A DNA stretch of 14,654 bases, taken from positions 1 through 14,654 of the forward strand of contig DLOU01000010.1 in the NCBI GenBank assembly GCA_002477275.1. The letters run 5' to 3'. Position numbers and translations under genes: made by a program. Below, piece after piece: positions 1 to 6,016 of the stretch (position 1 is its first letter; each line of letters begins with the position of its first letter). The DNA is from Caryophanales bacterium UBA7476 (GTDB taxonomy: Bacteria > Bacillota_I > Bacilli_A > RF39 > UBA660). The notes beneath the pieces are model-generated. The model did not search any database, was not told the origin of the DNA, and was given only the letters and a program-made list of their open reading frames with translations.

Positions 1-329
1 TTTTGATCATATTCTTCTCCCGTTATAATATCATGAGAATATGTATCAAATAGATATGATACATTCCTACATCTTACATAATCTCTCATCTGTGAATTAA
101 CTTCTATTTGAATATTTTCGTTTTCTGTTTTAATATGTAGATCAAAATGTTTTCTTTTTAATCTCACATTATCACTATTCTTCTCTAAGTTAAGATATGT
201 TAACTCTTTAATTTTAATATCCAGTATACTTTCTAAAAGAGGAATAAGTAAATCCTTATTTTCTTTCTTCATAAACACTTCTTTAAATGTCCTATCATAC
301 CTACAGGTATAAAACTCTTTATCTTCCAT
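1..329 (-). CDS. Rpn/PDDEXK_2 family nuclease or transposase, N-terminal part (runs off the window)
   Basis: The first 109 residues are visible; the C-terminus lies beyond position 1. The protein opens MEDKEFYTCRYDRTFKEVF and continues into KENKDLLIPLLESILDIKI, the typical opening of the PDDEXK_2 (Rpn, recombination-promoting nuclease, often labelled 'putative transposase') family. The later stretch DLHIKTENENIQIEVNSQ fits the D...ExN/Q core of a PD-(D/E)XK nuclease: Asp at about residue 65, then Glu and Asn about 12-14 residues on. Known members cut DNA and promote RecA-independent recombination; whether they are true transposases is unsettled. The ATG has a strong site, AAAAGGAGTGAT, with 7 bases between GGAG and ATG. 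The gene lies beyond a terminator and seems to have its own promoter. It is near an IS110 scar, so this edge may be a mobile region. Family call is from residue pattern only. Confidence 0.72.
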   Translation of the reverse strand, partial: MEDKEFYTCRYDRTFKEVFMKKENKDLLIPLLESILDIKIKELTYLNLEKNSDNVRLKRKHFDLHIKTENENIQIEVNSQMRDYVRCRNVSYLFDTYSHDIITGEEYDQ

Positions 330-362
330 AACATCACTCCTTTTCTTTTTGGAAGTAGTGCT

Positions 363-391
363 GTTATATAATAAAATGTAAAAGATTACAA
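363..391 (-). promoter_or_regulatory. Possible promoter of the PDDEXK_2 gene
   Basis: On the minus strand TTGTAA (386-391) and TATAAC (363-368) are separated by 17 bases, about 34 bases before the start codon. It sits just after a terminator, where an independent transcription unit would need a promoter. In such AT-rich DNA chance matches are common, so this is a moderate call. Confidence 0.4.
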
Positions 392-428
392 ATGACTATT
401 TTTTTAAATTGAAAAGAAAAAATACTTC

Positions 429-454
429 AAAAAAAAGAATTCCCTTAGGGAATT
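429..454 (-). terminator. Rho-independent terminator
   Basis: On the minus strand a 7-bp stem (AATTCCC with GGGAATT, 438-444 and 448-454) with a 3-base loop is followed after one base by eight U residues (429-436). No intact minus-strand gene ends directly before it: the nearest is the MutS-like gene ending at 853, about 400 bases upstream. It may therefore be the original terminator of a longer DGR operon whose last gene has been lost. Confidence 0.75.
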
Positions 455-582
455 TTGTAAGTTACAACTAACTTTATTCTTTAAAAACTCAAAATTAGTA
501 TAACATCAAATAACAATAGCTATACCAAGACTGATTCAGTATTATATATTTTACACACTTAATAATATCTCAAAAAGTTTAA
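455..582. other. Decayed intergenic DNA, no intact gene
   Basis: This stretch, between the terminator and the recognisable IS110 tail, is full of stops in all frames and holds no start with a ribosome site. It is probably eroded coding DNA (transposase on the plus strand, or the lost downstream DGR gene on the minus strand), but no family can be recognised by eye. Confidence 0.4.
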
Positions 583-747
583 TTCAATTATATACGTGAT
601 TCTAAATATAAGGAAGTTACTAAACATCAACATAAACGTGCACTCGTTTTATCCGCCCGTAAACTTGTCAGATTGATTTTTGGATTACTGCGAAAAAATC
701 AATATTACAGTCCCATAGACTCGAATACTCAATCTTTAATAAACTGA
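583..747 (+). pseudogene. IS110-family transposase, C-terminal remnant
   Basis: This is the only plus-strand coding trace. From 610 it reads KEVTKHQHKRALVLSARK, followed by LVRLIFGLLRKNQYYSP, ending at TGA (745-747). The pattern HKRAL(V)L(T/S)ARK(L)VRL(I/V)F.LL..NQ.Y.P is the usual end of many IS110/IS116/IS902 transposases, after the second (transposase_20) domain. Only about 54 residues remain; the frame is closed by TAA at 580 and there is no start or N-terminal DEDD domain, so this is a dead fragment. IS110 elements lack long terminal repeats, so the ends are hard to place. GC and codon use (CGT, GCC, CGC) look less AT-biased than the genes around it, which suits an acquired element. It occupies the place where a DGR reverse transcriptase would be expected. 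Confidence 0.65.
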
Positions 748-768
748 GTTCGTTATTTTTAACGAACT
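747..768. repeat. Perfect inverted repeat at the end of the IS110 remnant
   Basis: AGTTCGTTA (747-755) and TAACGAACT (760-768) form a 9-bp stem with a TTTT loop, overlapping the stop codon of the transposase remnant. On the plus strand the following U content is weak, so it is either a poor terminator of the transposase or a structural sequence near the right end of the element. Confidence 0.55.
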
Positions 769-852
769 AATGTTTAGTTTTTATCTAAACAGTTTTTGGC
801 ATGAGATAATTTATTTGGTAAGGGAGAAATTATCTACGAACTTCCATAATTT

Positions 853-1275
853 TCATCTTGACATATTACCAGATGTCTTAATCTTTTCTAATTTCAAAGT
901 AATATCATTATTTAATAAATTATCATTCAAAAACTTAATTATTTCATTAATCATAACTGAATTATAATTAATAATATTTAAATCAAATTCATAATTACTA
1001 TAATTATTAAATTTAAACTCACTAATATTAGTAATAGTATCTTTATCAAACACTACATAATTAATAGAATTATTATTTAATTTATTTATAATATTTTCAA
1101 GTCTTGAAATAGGAAAACCAACTTTAAAAGTATTAGATAGTTTACTTATTTTATAATTAAAAATTTTATTCATTATTAATGCATCATTACCTAATATTTC
1201 ATAAAAGTTACCATATTTCATCATAATTATATATTCTTTGTATTTCACCTTATATATATAATATTTTTCTAGCAT
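853..1275 (-). CDS. Small MutS domain-I-like protein, probable DGR accessory protein (MutS-like)
   Basis: A 140-residue protein. Residues about 15-75 resemble the N-terminal mismatch-binding domain of MutS: YIIMMKYGNFYEILGNDA matches the MutS 'FYRMGDFYELFYDDA' region, and KISK...KVGFP matches the 'LTKRG...AGIP' part. The Phe-x-Glu core of MutS domain I appears as NFYE. No clamp, ATPase or other MutS domain is present, and the Asn/Ile/Lys-rich C-terminal half is unrecognised. The ATG at 1275 is chosen over an in-frame TTG 18 bases upstream because AAAGGAGGTG lies 5 bases before it. It lies about 230 bases downstream of the DGR template repeat on the same strand. As I recall the DGR survey literature, stand-alone MutS-like proteins are one of the accessory types beside Avd and HRDC, so context suggests a role in template RNA or cDNA handling. 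Its stop overlaps an ATG (ATGA), as if a next gene once followed, but that frame stops after 8 codons. Confidence 0.7.
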   Translation of the reverse strand: MLEKYYIYKVKYKEYIIMMKYGNFYEILGNDALIMNKIFNYKISKLSNTFKVGFPISRLENIINKLNNNSINYVVFDKDTITNISEFKFNNYSNYEFDLNIINYNSVMINEIIKFLNDNLLNNDITLKLEKIKTSGNMSR

Positions 1276-1293
1276 TGTCTCACCTCCTTTCAA

Positions 1294-1503
1294 ATAAATA
1301 AAAAAAGAAGGAATATTTAATAATCCCCTCTTGTCATTATAGTTCTAGAATTTTTCACTTTTCACCTACTTTAATTACTGCAGTTACTAGGCTAAGAATT
1401 CATCTATAATATATATTTTGCTATATTAGCAAGGAAAATACTTGTTTTTCATAGCTTCTCATTACAAATATTAATTACGTAATCCTAAGTTTTATGAAAA
1501 GTT
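1294..1503 (-). other. Spacer downstream of the template repeat (probable 3' part of DGR RNA)
   Basis: About 210 bases between the TR and the ribosome site of the MutS-like gene, with no convincing gene. It holds a TTGCTA/TAGCAA hairpin with a 3-base loop (1418-1432). Near its end is a weak AAGAGG...CCTTCTT stem followed by a U-run, which could be an imperfect terminator. In studied DGRs the sequence immediately 3' of the TR is part of the template RNA and is needed for cDNA priming, so this spacer may be functional; that role is inferred from position. Confidence 0.4.
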
Positions 1504-1610
1504 GGGCGAACGCCATAGTTGTTGTCATTGTTATAGTTGTTGTTGTTGATGTTGCCGTCAGAGTTCACGTTCCACACGTTGTTGTTGTCACTTGCAGACC
1601 CAAGCCAGTC
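1504..1610 (-). repeat. DGR template repeat (TR)
   Basis: On the minus strand this reads, in the frame of the target gene, D-WLGSA-SDNNNVWNVNSDGNI then NNNNYNNDNNY-GVRP. The AAC-rich composition, with 15 Asn codons in about 36, is typical of DGR templates: adenine mutation of AAC gives NNC codons, which can never be stops. It shares ACTGGCTTGGGTC at its 5' end and GGCGTTCGCCC at its 3' end with the VR inside the target gene. Across the 3' 50 bases (TR 1504-1553, VR 1811-1860) all 15 differences are at TR adenines. It is not itself translated: there is no start or ribosome site, and stops flank it. It is the donor that a DGR reverse transcriptase would copy error-pronely. Confidence 0.88.
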
Positions 1611-1624
1611 AAAACTAAACGTAG

Positions 1625-1779
1625 ACTGTCAACCAGGGATCACTTTCTAGTATTTCCCTATAGGCTTTTTTCAAAAGCTTTTCTCCTCCTCTCGGGAATA
1701 TTTTCTTTTAGAAAATTTCCCTCAAGAAGGACGTGGAGCGCAAATTTGTCCCAAATTTCGCTCCTGGCGCACTTCGTGC
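1625..1779 (-). other. Highly structured spacer between VR and TR
   Basis: On the minus strand, directly after the target stop codon, four hairpins follow in a row: GCAC-GAA-GTGC (1769-1779); GGAGCG.AAATTT with AAATTTGCGCTCC, a 12-bp stem with one bulge (1735-1764); GGGAA.ATTTTC with GAAAATATTCCC, bulged (1694-1721); and GCTTTT-GAA-AAAAGC (1664-1678). None has a U-tract, so they are not ordinary terminators. A short hairpin just downstream of the VR is known to help target recognition in the Bordetella phage DGR, and 1769-1779 has the right place. The rest may fold as part of the target mRNA or DGR RNA. A GGAGGAG motif (about 1683-1689) precedes a TTG-started 19-codon frame, which I do not consider a gene. 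Confidence 0.5.
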
Positions 1780-3057
1780 TTAGATATCAGATGTTGAGAT
1801 TTCTATAACCGGGCGAACGCCAAAGCCGAGGTCAATGTCATAGTCGCCGATGCCGAAGCTCGAGGTTCTGCTAAAAACGCCCCACATGCCGTAAAAGCTG
1901 TAAGCCGACCCAAGCCAGTATGATTGCCCGTTTGACATTATTGATGTTCCATTATCTTGTATTGTTTGTGCTGCATCTGCTTCTTCATATGTTAAAAGTC
2001 TTCCTGTAATCGTAGATGGTGCTCCCATTTCTTTTAATTTATCTACATATCCACCATTTCCATTTATATACCCATATATTGTACTATTACTATCATATAC
2101 ATATGGATATGCTACAGAATTATCACTTCTGTATTTAAATTTTTTATCCCAGTCACCATTTTCATCATAGTATATTGTATTATTTTCATTATATGGACTT
2201 AGTAAATCATTTCCATTCATCCAATAATTTGTACTTGAGAATTCTACTGTTGCTACATTCATTACATCATTATAACCTAAAGCATCCACACTTTGTAATC
2301 CATACCCTGGAGTACTAGTTGGAATTTGAATTTGATTCCAATTACCATTAACTCCAACCATTAAGTTATATTTTGCAAGTAATACTGTTTTTTCTGAATT
2401 ACTACTTATTACATAGAAATCTTCTGTTTCTCCTATTTTTATTTGATCTCCAGGCTTTAAATTACCCTTCATACCACTTAAAACTTTAATAACAGGGATA
2501 TTTCTTTCAACATCAGTTTGAGAAGCTTTACCATAATTGACATTAACTGTAACAGGAATACTTTCAGGAAGTTCAGAAATATCTACTCCATTCTTTAAAG
2601 AAATCCTAATCCTAAATGAATCAGTTTTATTAGAAGAAATAAGATTACCATTTGAAATATTAGTTCCATCATTATAAGTAAAACTTACATCAAAATAACT
2701 TTGTAATTCAGTTGGTAATGGATTAGAAGTAAAACTATTAACTGAAGCATTTAAACTTCCTTCATTTTTTACATCAAACTTTGTTTCATAAACTTGTGAT
2801 GCATCAGTAAACTGAAGTGTTGTAGAAAAACTAGTTTTATTAATTACTGGTGTAGTCTTAGGATCAATACTATTTCCTACTTTCTGAACATTATCAAAGT
2901 ATACGTTCCATGTCATAGACATCTTAGCATTATCTTCAATAGTAAGAGTATCTCTTAAATAAGCATAACCAACTCCAATACCAAGAACTACAAACATTAA
3001 AGCAGTTAAAATAATACTTTTTTTAAGTCTTTTCTTTTTTAAATCCTTCATTTTCAT
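1780..3057 (-). CDS. DGR target protein: membrane-anchored protein with C-type-lectin-like variable domain
   Basis: 425 residues. Residues 1-13 are Lys-rich and 14-34 form a hydrophobic segment (IILTALMFVVLGIGVGYAYL), either an uncleaved anchor or a signal peptide. Residues about 40-180 are Ser/Thr/Asn-rich with beta-strand character, resembling TasA/camelysin-like surface domains (weak match). From about 200 a second domain begins (GDQIKIGETEDFYVISS...LLAKYNL), runs through RLLTYEEA (353-360) and ends WLGSA (381-385)...GVRPVIEI (413-420). This is the C-type-lectin/FGE-like fold used by DGR targets, with the hypervariable codons placed between WLGSA and GVRP. The protein ends 9 residues after GVRP. 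Function is probably surface display and ligand binding; the ligand is unknown. Start ATG 3057 follows AGGAGAGGTG by 7 bases; M3 is a less likely alternative. The GC-rich C-terminal codons differ sharply from the AT-rich rest of the gene. Confidence 0.82.
   Translation of the reverse strand: MKMKDLKKKRLKKSIILTALMFVVLGIGVGYAYLRDTLTIEDNAKMSMTWNVYFDNVQKVGNSIDPKTTPVINKTSFSTTLQFTDASQVYETKFDVKNEGSLNASVNSFTSNPLPTELQSYFDVSFTYNDGTNISNGNLISSNKTDSFRIRISLKNGVDISELPESIPVTVNVNYGKASQTDVERNIPVIKVLSGMKGNLKPGDQIKIGETEDFYVISSNSEKTVLLAKYNLMVGVNGNWNQIQIPTSTPGYGLQSVDALGYNDVMNVATVEFSSTNYWMNGNDLLSPYNENNTIYYDENGDWDKKFKYRSDNSVAYPYVYDSNSTIYGYINGNGGYVDKLKEMGAPSTITGRLLTYEEADAAQTIQDNGTSIMSNGQSYWLGSAYSFYGMWGVFSRTSSFGIGDYDIDLGFGVRPVIEISTSDI
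1811..1917 (-). repeat. DGR variable repeat (VR) within the target gene
   Basis: Encodes residues 381-416 of the target, from WLGSA to GVRP. The 3' 50 bases (1811-1860) align gap-free with the TR: TR codons for N-I-N-N-N-N-Y-N-N-D-N-N-Y have become S-F-G-I-G-D-Y-D-I-D-L-G-F, with 9 A-to-G, 5 A-to-T and 1 A-to-C change and no change at any non-A base. The last 11 bases (GGCGTTCGCCC) are identical and GC-rich, as expected of the initiation-of-mutagenic-homing site. The 5' part (1861-1904) has many non-adenine differences and one extra codon compared with the TR, so it was not written by this TR in its present form. Confidence 0.88.
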
Positions 3058-3081
3058 ATATCTACACCTCTCCTATTATTA

Positions 3082-3111
3082 ATTTTAACACAAACAATAC
3101 TAATTAATCAA
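3082..3111 (-). promoter_or_regulatory. Probable promoter of the DGR target gene
   Basis: On the minus strand TTGATT (3106-3111), an 18-base spacer and TAAAAT (3082-3087), preceded by TG as an extended -10. It lies about 25 bases before the start codon and just after the terminator of the upstream gene. No terminator separates the target gene from the TR and MutS-like gene, so one transcript could cover all three. Confidence 0.6.
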
Positions 3112-3150
3112 TTTAATTTTAAGAATAATATTTTATTTACATTTATTTAC

Positions 3151-3183
3151 AAAAAAAAGAAAACTAATTTTTATATAGTTTTC
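3151..3183 (-). terminator. Rho-independent terminator of the flavoprotein operon
   Basis: On the minus strand GAAAACTA and TAGTTTTC (3159-3166, 3176-3183) form a perfect 8-bp stem with a 9-base loop, followed at once by eight U residues (3151-3158). The TAG stop codon of the upstream gene lies inside the stem. Confidence 0.8.
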
Positions 3184-4750
3184 CAATTTGTTCAGCAACT
3201 TTAATTCCATCTATTGCAGCAGAAGTAATTCCACCAGCATAACCACATCCTTCACCACATGGATAAATACCAGTTATATTAGAATTAAAATTTTCATCTC
3301 TTAATATTTTTACTGGTGAAGAAGTTCTTGTTTCTACACCAAATAAAAGTGTATCACCATTATTAAACCCTTTTATTTTTTTATCAAACTCTGGCATAGC
3401 TTCTTTTATAGAAGAAGAAATACATTCTGGAAGAATATCATTTAAGTTAGAAAGAGTAAAACTTCCTTTAGTACAAGGTTTAATATCTCCAAAAGGTAAA
3501 ACTTTATTTTTATAAAAACCATCAAGTGTTTGAACAGGTATTTTCCCTTTTCCTAGTTCATAAGCTTTCTTCTCGAGGTCTCTTTGAAACTTAACTCCAT
3601 CAAAAAGTCTAGAACCATAATCTTTTTCATTTACTGTAACAATAATAGCACTATTACTAAATCCACTATCTCTTTTATAATTACTCATACCATTAATAGA
3701 AAGCATACCTTCTTCACTAGATGAGTTAACTACATATCCACCAGGACACATACAAAATGAGTATACTCCGCGTTTTCTTTTTGTTTGATAAGTTAATTTA
3801 TAATTAGCTGGTCCTAAAATATCTTTATATTTTATTCCATATTGACTTTCATTAATCATATTCTGAGAATGTTCTACTCTAACACCAACAGCAAAAGGTT
3901 TGTTCTGCATAACAATACCTTTTTCATGAAGCATTTTAAAAGTATCTCTAGCACTATGACCAATAGCAAGAACTAAAGCATCACAATCAATAAACTCACT
4001 ATCATTAACTTCTATTTTAGACACTTTATTATTATCAATTATAATATCTGTAAGACATGTATTAAAGCGTATTTCTCCTCCCATAGAAATAGTTTTTTCT
4101 CTCATATTTTTTATTACTTCTCTTAACTTATCAGTTCCAATATGAGGTTTAAAGTCATACATTATTTCACTTGGTGCACCATTTTCTACAAATATTTCAA
4201 AAGCATGTCTTCCTCTATTAAACTCATCTTTAACCAAAGTATTAAGTTTACCATCAGAAAAAGTACCAGCACCACCTTCTCCAAATAATACATTAGATTC
4301 AGTATCAAGTTTATTATTATTCCAAAACTCTTCTACATCAATAACTCTTTCATCAATTTCTTTACCACGTTCAATAATAATAGGTTTATAACCATTTTCT
4401 AAAAGAACATAACTACAGAAAAGTCCTGCAGGACCACATCCTACAATAACGATATTTTTATTTAACTCTAAAGTACCAGTCTTTTGAAAATTATACGAAA
4501 GGCTTTTAGATATAGATAAATTAGAATTTTTTCTATTATTTTTCAAAATCTTTTCTTCATTTTTAACACTAAAATTACACTCATAAATAAAATATATTTG
4601 TTTTTTATCTCTAGCATCAATACTTCTTTTTATAATAGTTAAATCATTAATCTGAGAACTATCTATTTTAATTTTTTTGGAAATAGAATTTTTAATTTCT
4701 TCTAAACAATCATCTTCTACTCTAATTTTTATTTGTTTTAAATTAAGCAT
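3164..4750 (-). CDS. FAD-dependent dehydrogenase, COG2509-like
   Basis: 528 residues. An N-terminal region of about 95 residues (alpha/beta, charged) precedes a Rossmann FAD-binding motif, IVIVGCGPAGLFCSYVL (100-116), with the ribose-binding Glu at 127 (IIIERGKE). GEGGAGTFSDGKLNT (157-171) is characteristic of the uncharacterised 'FAD-dependent dehydrogenase' family COG2509. The C-terminal GIYPCGEGCGYAGGITSAAIDG is the second FAD-contacting motif, in which Asp-Gly closes the flavin site. These proteins are cytosolic oxidoreductases of unknown substrate; the length is normal. The start ATG follows TAGGTGAT and overlaps the end of the upstream gene by 8 bases, so the two flavoproteins are translationally coupled and may act together. 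A terminator overlaps the stop codon. Confidence 0.85.
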   Translation of the reverse strand: MLNLKQIKIRVEDDCLEEIKNSISKKIKIDSSQINDLTIIKRSIDARDKKQIYFIYECNFSVKNEEKILKNNRKNSNLSISKSLSYNFQKTGTLELNKNIVIVGCGPAGLFCSYVLLENGYKPIIIERGKEIDERVIDVEEFWNNNKLDTESNVLFGEGGAGTFSDGKLNTLVKDEFNRGRHAFEIFVENGAPSEIMYDFKPHIGTDKLREVIKNMREKTISMGGEIRFNTCLTDIIIDNNKVSKIEVNDSEFIDCDALVLAIGHSARDTFKMLHEKGIVMQNKPFAVGVRVEHSQNMINESQYGIKYKDILGPANYKLTYQTKRKRGVYSFCMCPGGYVVNSSSEEGMLSINGMSNYKRDSGFSNSAIIVTVNEKDYGSRLFDGVKFQRDLEKKAYELGKGKIPVQTLDGFYKNKVLPFGDIKPCTKGSFTLSNLNDILPECISSSIKEAMPEFDKKIKGFNNGDTLLFGVETRTSSPVKILRDENFNSNITGIYPCGEGCGYAGGITSAAIDGIKVAEQIGKLYKN

Positions 4751-5942
4751 TTAAACTATCACCTACTATAAACCCAGATATAAAAGCAAAAGCTAAATTA
4801 AAACCTCCACAAATACCATCAACATCAAGAATTTCACCAGTAAAATAAAGGCCTTCAACTTTCTTAGATTCAAAAGTATTGATATCTATCTCTGAAAGTA
4901 AAACTCCTCCTGAAGTAACTTGTCCTTTATCAAATATAACCTCATCTATATTAACAGTAAAATCAGTAAAAGAATCTATTAATCTTAATTTTTCTTCATA
5001 ACTTAACTTATTCCATCTAGATTCCCTATTAATACCAGATACTTTAAACAAAACATGAGCAAGTTTATAATTAAAAATGCTCTCAAACATCTCTTCAAGT
5101 GTTAAATCAATTAAATTATTATATCTTTCAGTAATAAAAGACATTGGCTCATCAGTAAAAGGCATAAAATTAATAGATAATTTAACATCTTTTCTATCTA
5201 AAATAGCTCTTTCAATAATAGAAGATAAATTAAATACACAAATTCCACTAATACCATAATCTGTAAGTTGTAATTCTCCAGACTCAAAATACTCTTCTCC
5301 ATCAATATTTAATTTTAAACTAGCATTACACCTTACACCATTCCAATCTTTTAAATATTTTTCATTCATTCTAATTGGAGCAAGCGCTGAAGAAAGCCTT
5401 GAAACATTATGGCCAAGCTTTTGAGCTAATGTATAACCAGATCCATCACTACCAGTTTTAGGATAAGATTTAGATCCACAAGAAATTACAACTTTATCAC
5501 AAACATATTCTTGATCACTTGTAATAACTTTAAAAGAGTTTTTTTCTTTTATGACATCAAGTACTTTACTATTAGTAATAACTTTTACTCTTCTTTTTTT
5601 AAGTTCCGTTAAAAACATTTCCCTAACACTAAAAGCTTGATTAGAAAAAGGATAATAATATCCATTTTTTATAACAGGATAAAAACCAATATCTTCTAAA
5701 TATTTATAAGTATTATCTATATTACTACTAGTAAAAATATCTTTAAGTAAATCACTATTATAAGAATGGTACTTACTATATTTAATATCACTATTCCAAT
5801 AATTACACTTACCATTTCCAGTTAAGAGTATCTTCTTAAGTATTTTCTCTTCTCCATCTAAAAGAATAACTTCATTCTTACGACTAGCTTTTAAAGCAGT
5901 AATTACACCACTAGCTCCTCCACCAATAACAACTACTTTCAA
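4743..5942 (-). CDS. HI0933/YhiN-like flavoprotein (NAD(P)/FAD-dependent oxidoreductase)
   Basis: 399 residues, the usual length for the HI0933/YhiN (COG2081) family. The N-terminal VVVIGGGASGVITAL (3-17) is the dinucleotide-binding motif; LTGNGKCNYWN (40-50) is the family signature; GQVTSGGVLLSEID, GLYFTGEILDVDG and CGGFNLAFAFISG near the end complete the FAD site. The substrate is unknown. The start is TTG at 5942, not ATG: AGAGGTGG lies 5 bases before it, and the FAD motif begins only 2 residues in, so no later start is possible. A TG-extended TATTAT box (5970-5975) may be its promoter, since a terminator for the ABC genes precedes it. It is first of a two-gene unit with the COG2509-like gene. 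Confidence 0.88.
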   Translation of the reverse strand: MKVVVIGGGASGVITALKASRKNEVILLDGEEKILKKILLTGNGKCNYWNSDIKYSKYHSYNSDLLKDIFTSSNIDNTYKYLEDIGFYPVIKNGYYYPFSNQAFSVREMFLTELKKRRVKVITNSKVLDVIKEKNSFKVITSDQEYVCDKVVISCGSKSYPKTGSDGSGYTLAQKLGHNVSRLSSALAPIRMNEKYLKDWNGVRCNASLKLNIDGEEYFESGELQLTDYGISGICVFNLSSIIERAILDRKDVKLSINFMPFTDEPMSFITERYNNLIDLTLEEMFESIFNYKLAHVLFKVSGINRESRWNKLSYEEKLRLIDSFTDFTVNIDEVIFDKGQVTSGGVLLSEIDINTFESKKVEGLYFTGEILDVDGICGGFNLAFAFISGFIVGDSLNA

Positions 5943-5991
5943 TTAAACCACCTCTAAATACATATATAAATAATAACATTTTTTCAAAAAG

Positions 5992-6016
5992 AAAAAAAGA
6001 TAGAAAATCTATCTTT
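5992..6016 (-). terminator. Rho-independent terminator of the ABC exporter operon
   Basis: On the minus strand AAAGATAG and CTATCTTT form an 8-bp stem (5996-6003, 6009-6016) with a 5-base loop, followed by a U-run that continues the stem. The TAA stop codon of the upstream gene (6015-6017) overlaps the stem. Confidence 0.8.

Noticed and set aside
470..532. On the minus strand a stretch reading like SLGIAIVI, stop, CYTNFEFLKNKV just before the terminator, vaguely like the end of a DGR reverse transcriptase.
   Set aside because: It is interrupted by a TGA, the match is loose and the DNA is too AT-rich to trust by eye; kept only as a region to search.
853..855. Readthrough of TGA as Trp (Mycoplasma code), which would lengthen the MutS-like protein by about 14 residues.
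   Set aside because: All large genes use TGG for Trp and are free of in-frame TGA, so the standard code applies.
829..858. An ATG overlapping the stop of the MutS-like gene (ATGA) that could begin a coupled next gene.
   Set aside because: The frame ends after 8 codons (MKIMEVRR); at most a stub of a lost gene.
1294..1380. A GTG-started 13-codon frame on the minus strand (KNSRTIMTRGDY) upstream of the MutS-like gene.
   Set aside because: Too short, weak ribosome site, and no sign of conservation can be judged.
1501..1600. The GTT/GTTGTT triplet runs could be a simple microsatellite.
   Set aside because: They follow the reading frame and framework of the target's lectin domain and pair with the VR, so they are better explained as a DGR template.
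1494..1808. A plus-strand open frame of about 104 codons across the TR and hairpin spacer, rich in Val.
   Set aside because: It is the antisense of the AAC-rich template repeat (GTT runs give Val) with no ribosome site; explained by the TR on the other strand.
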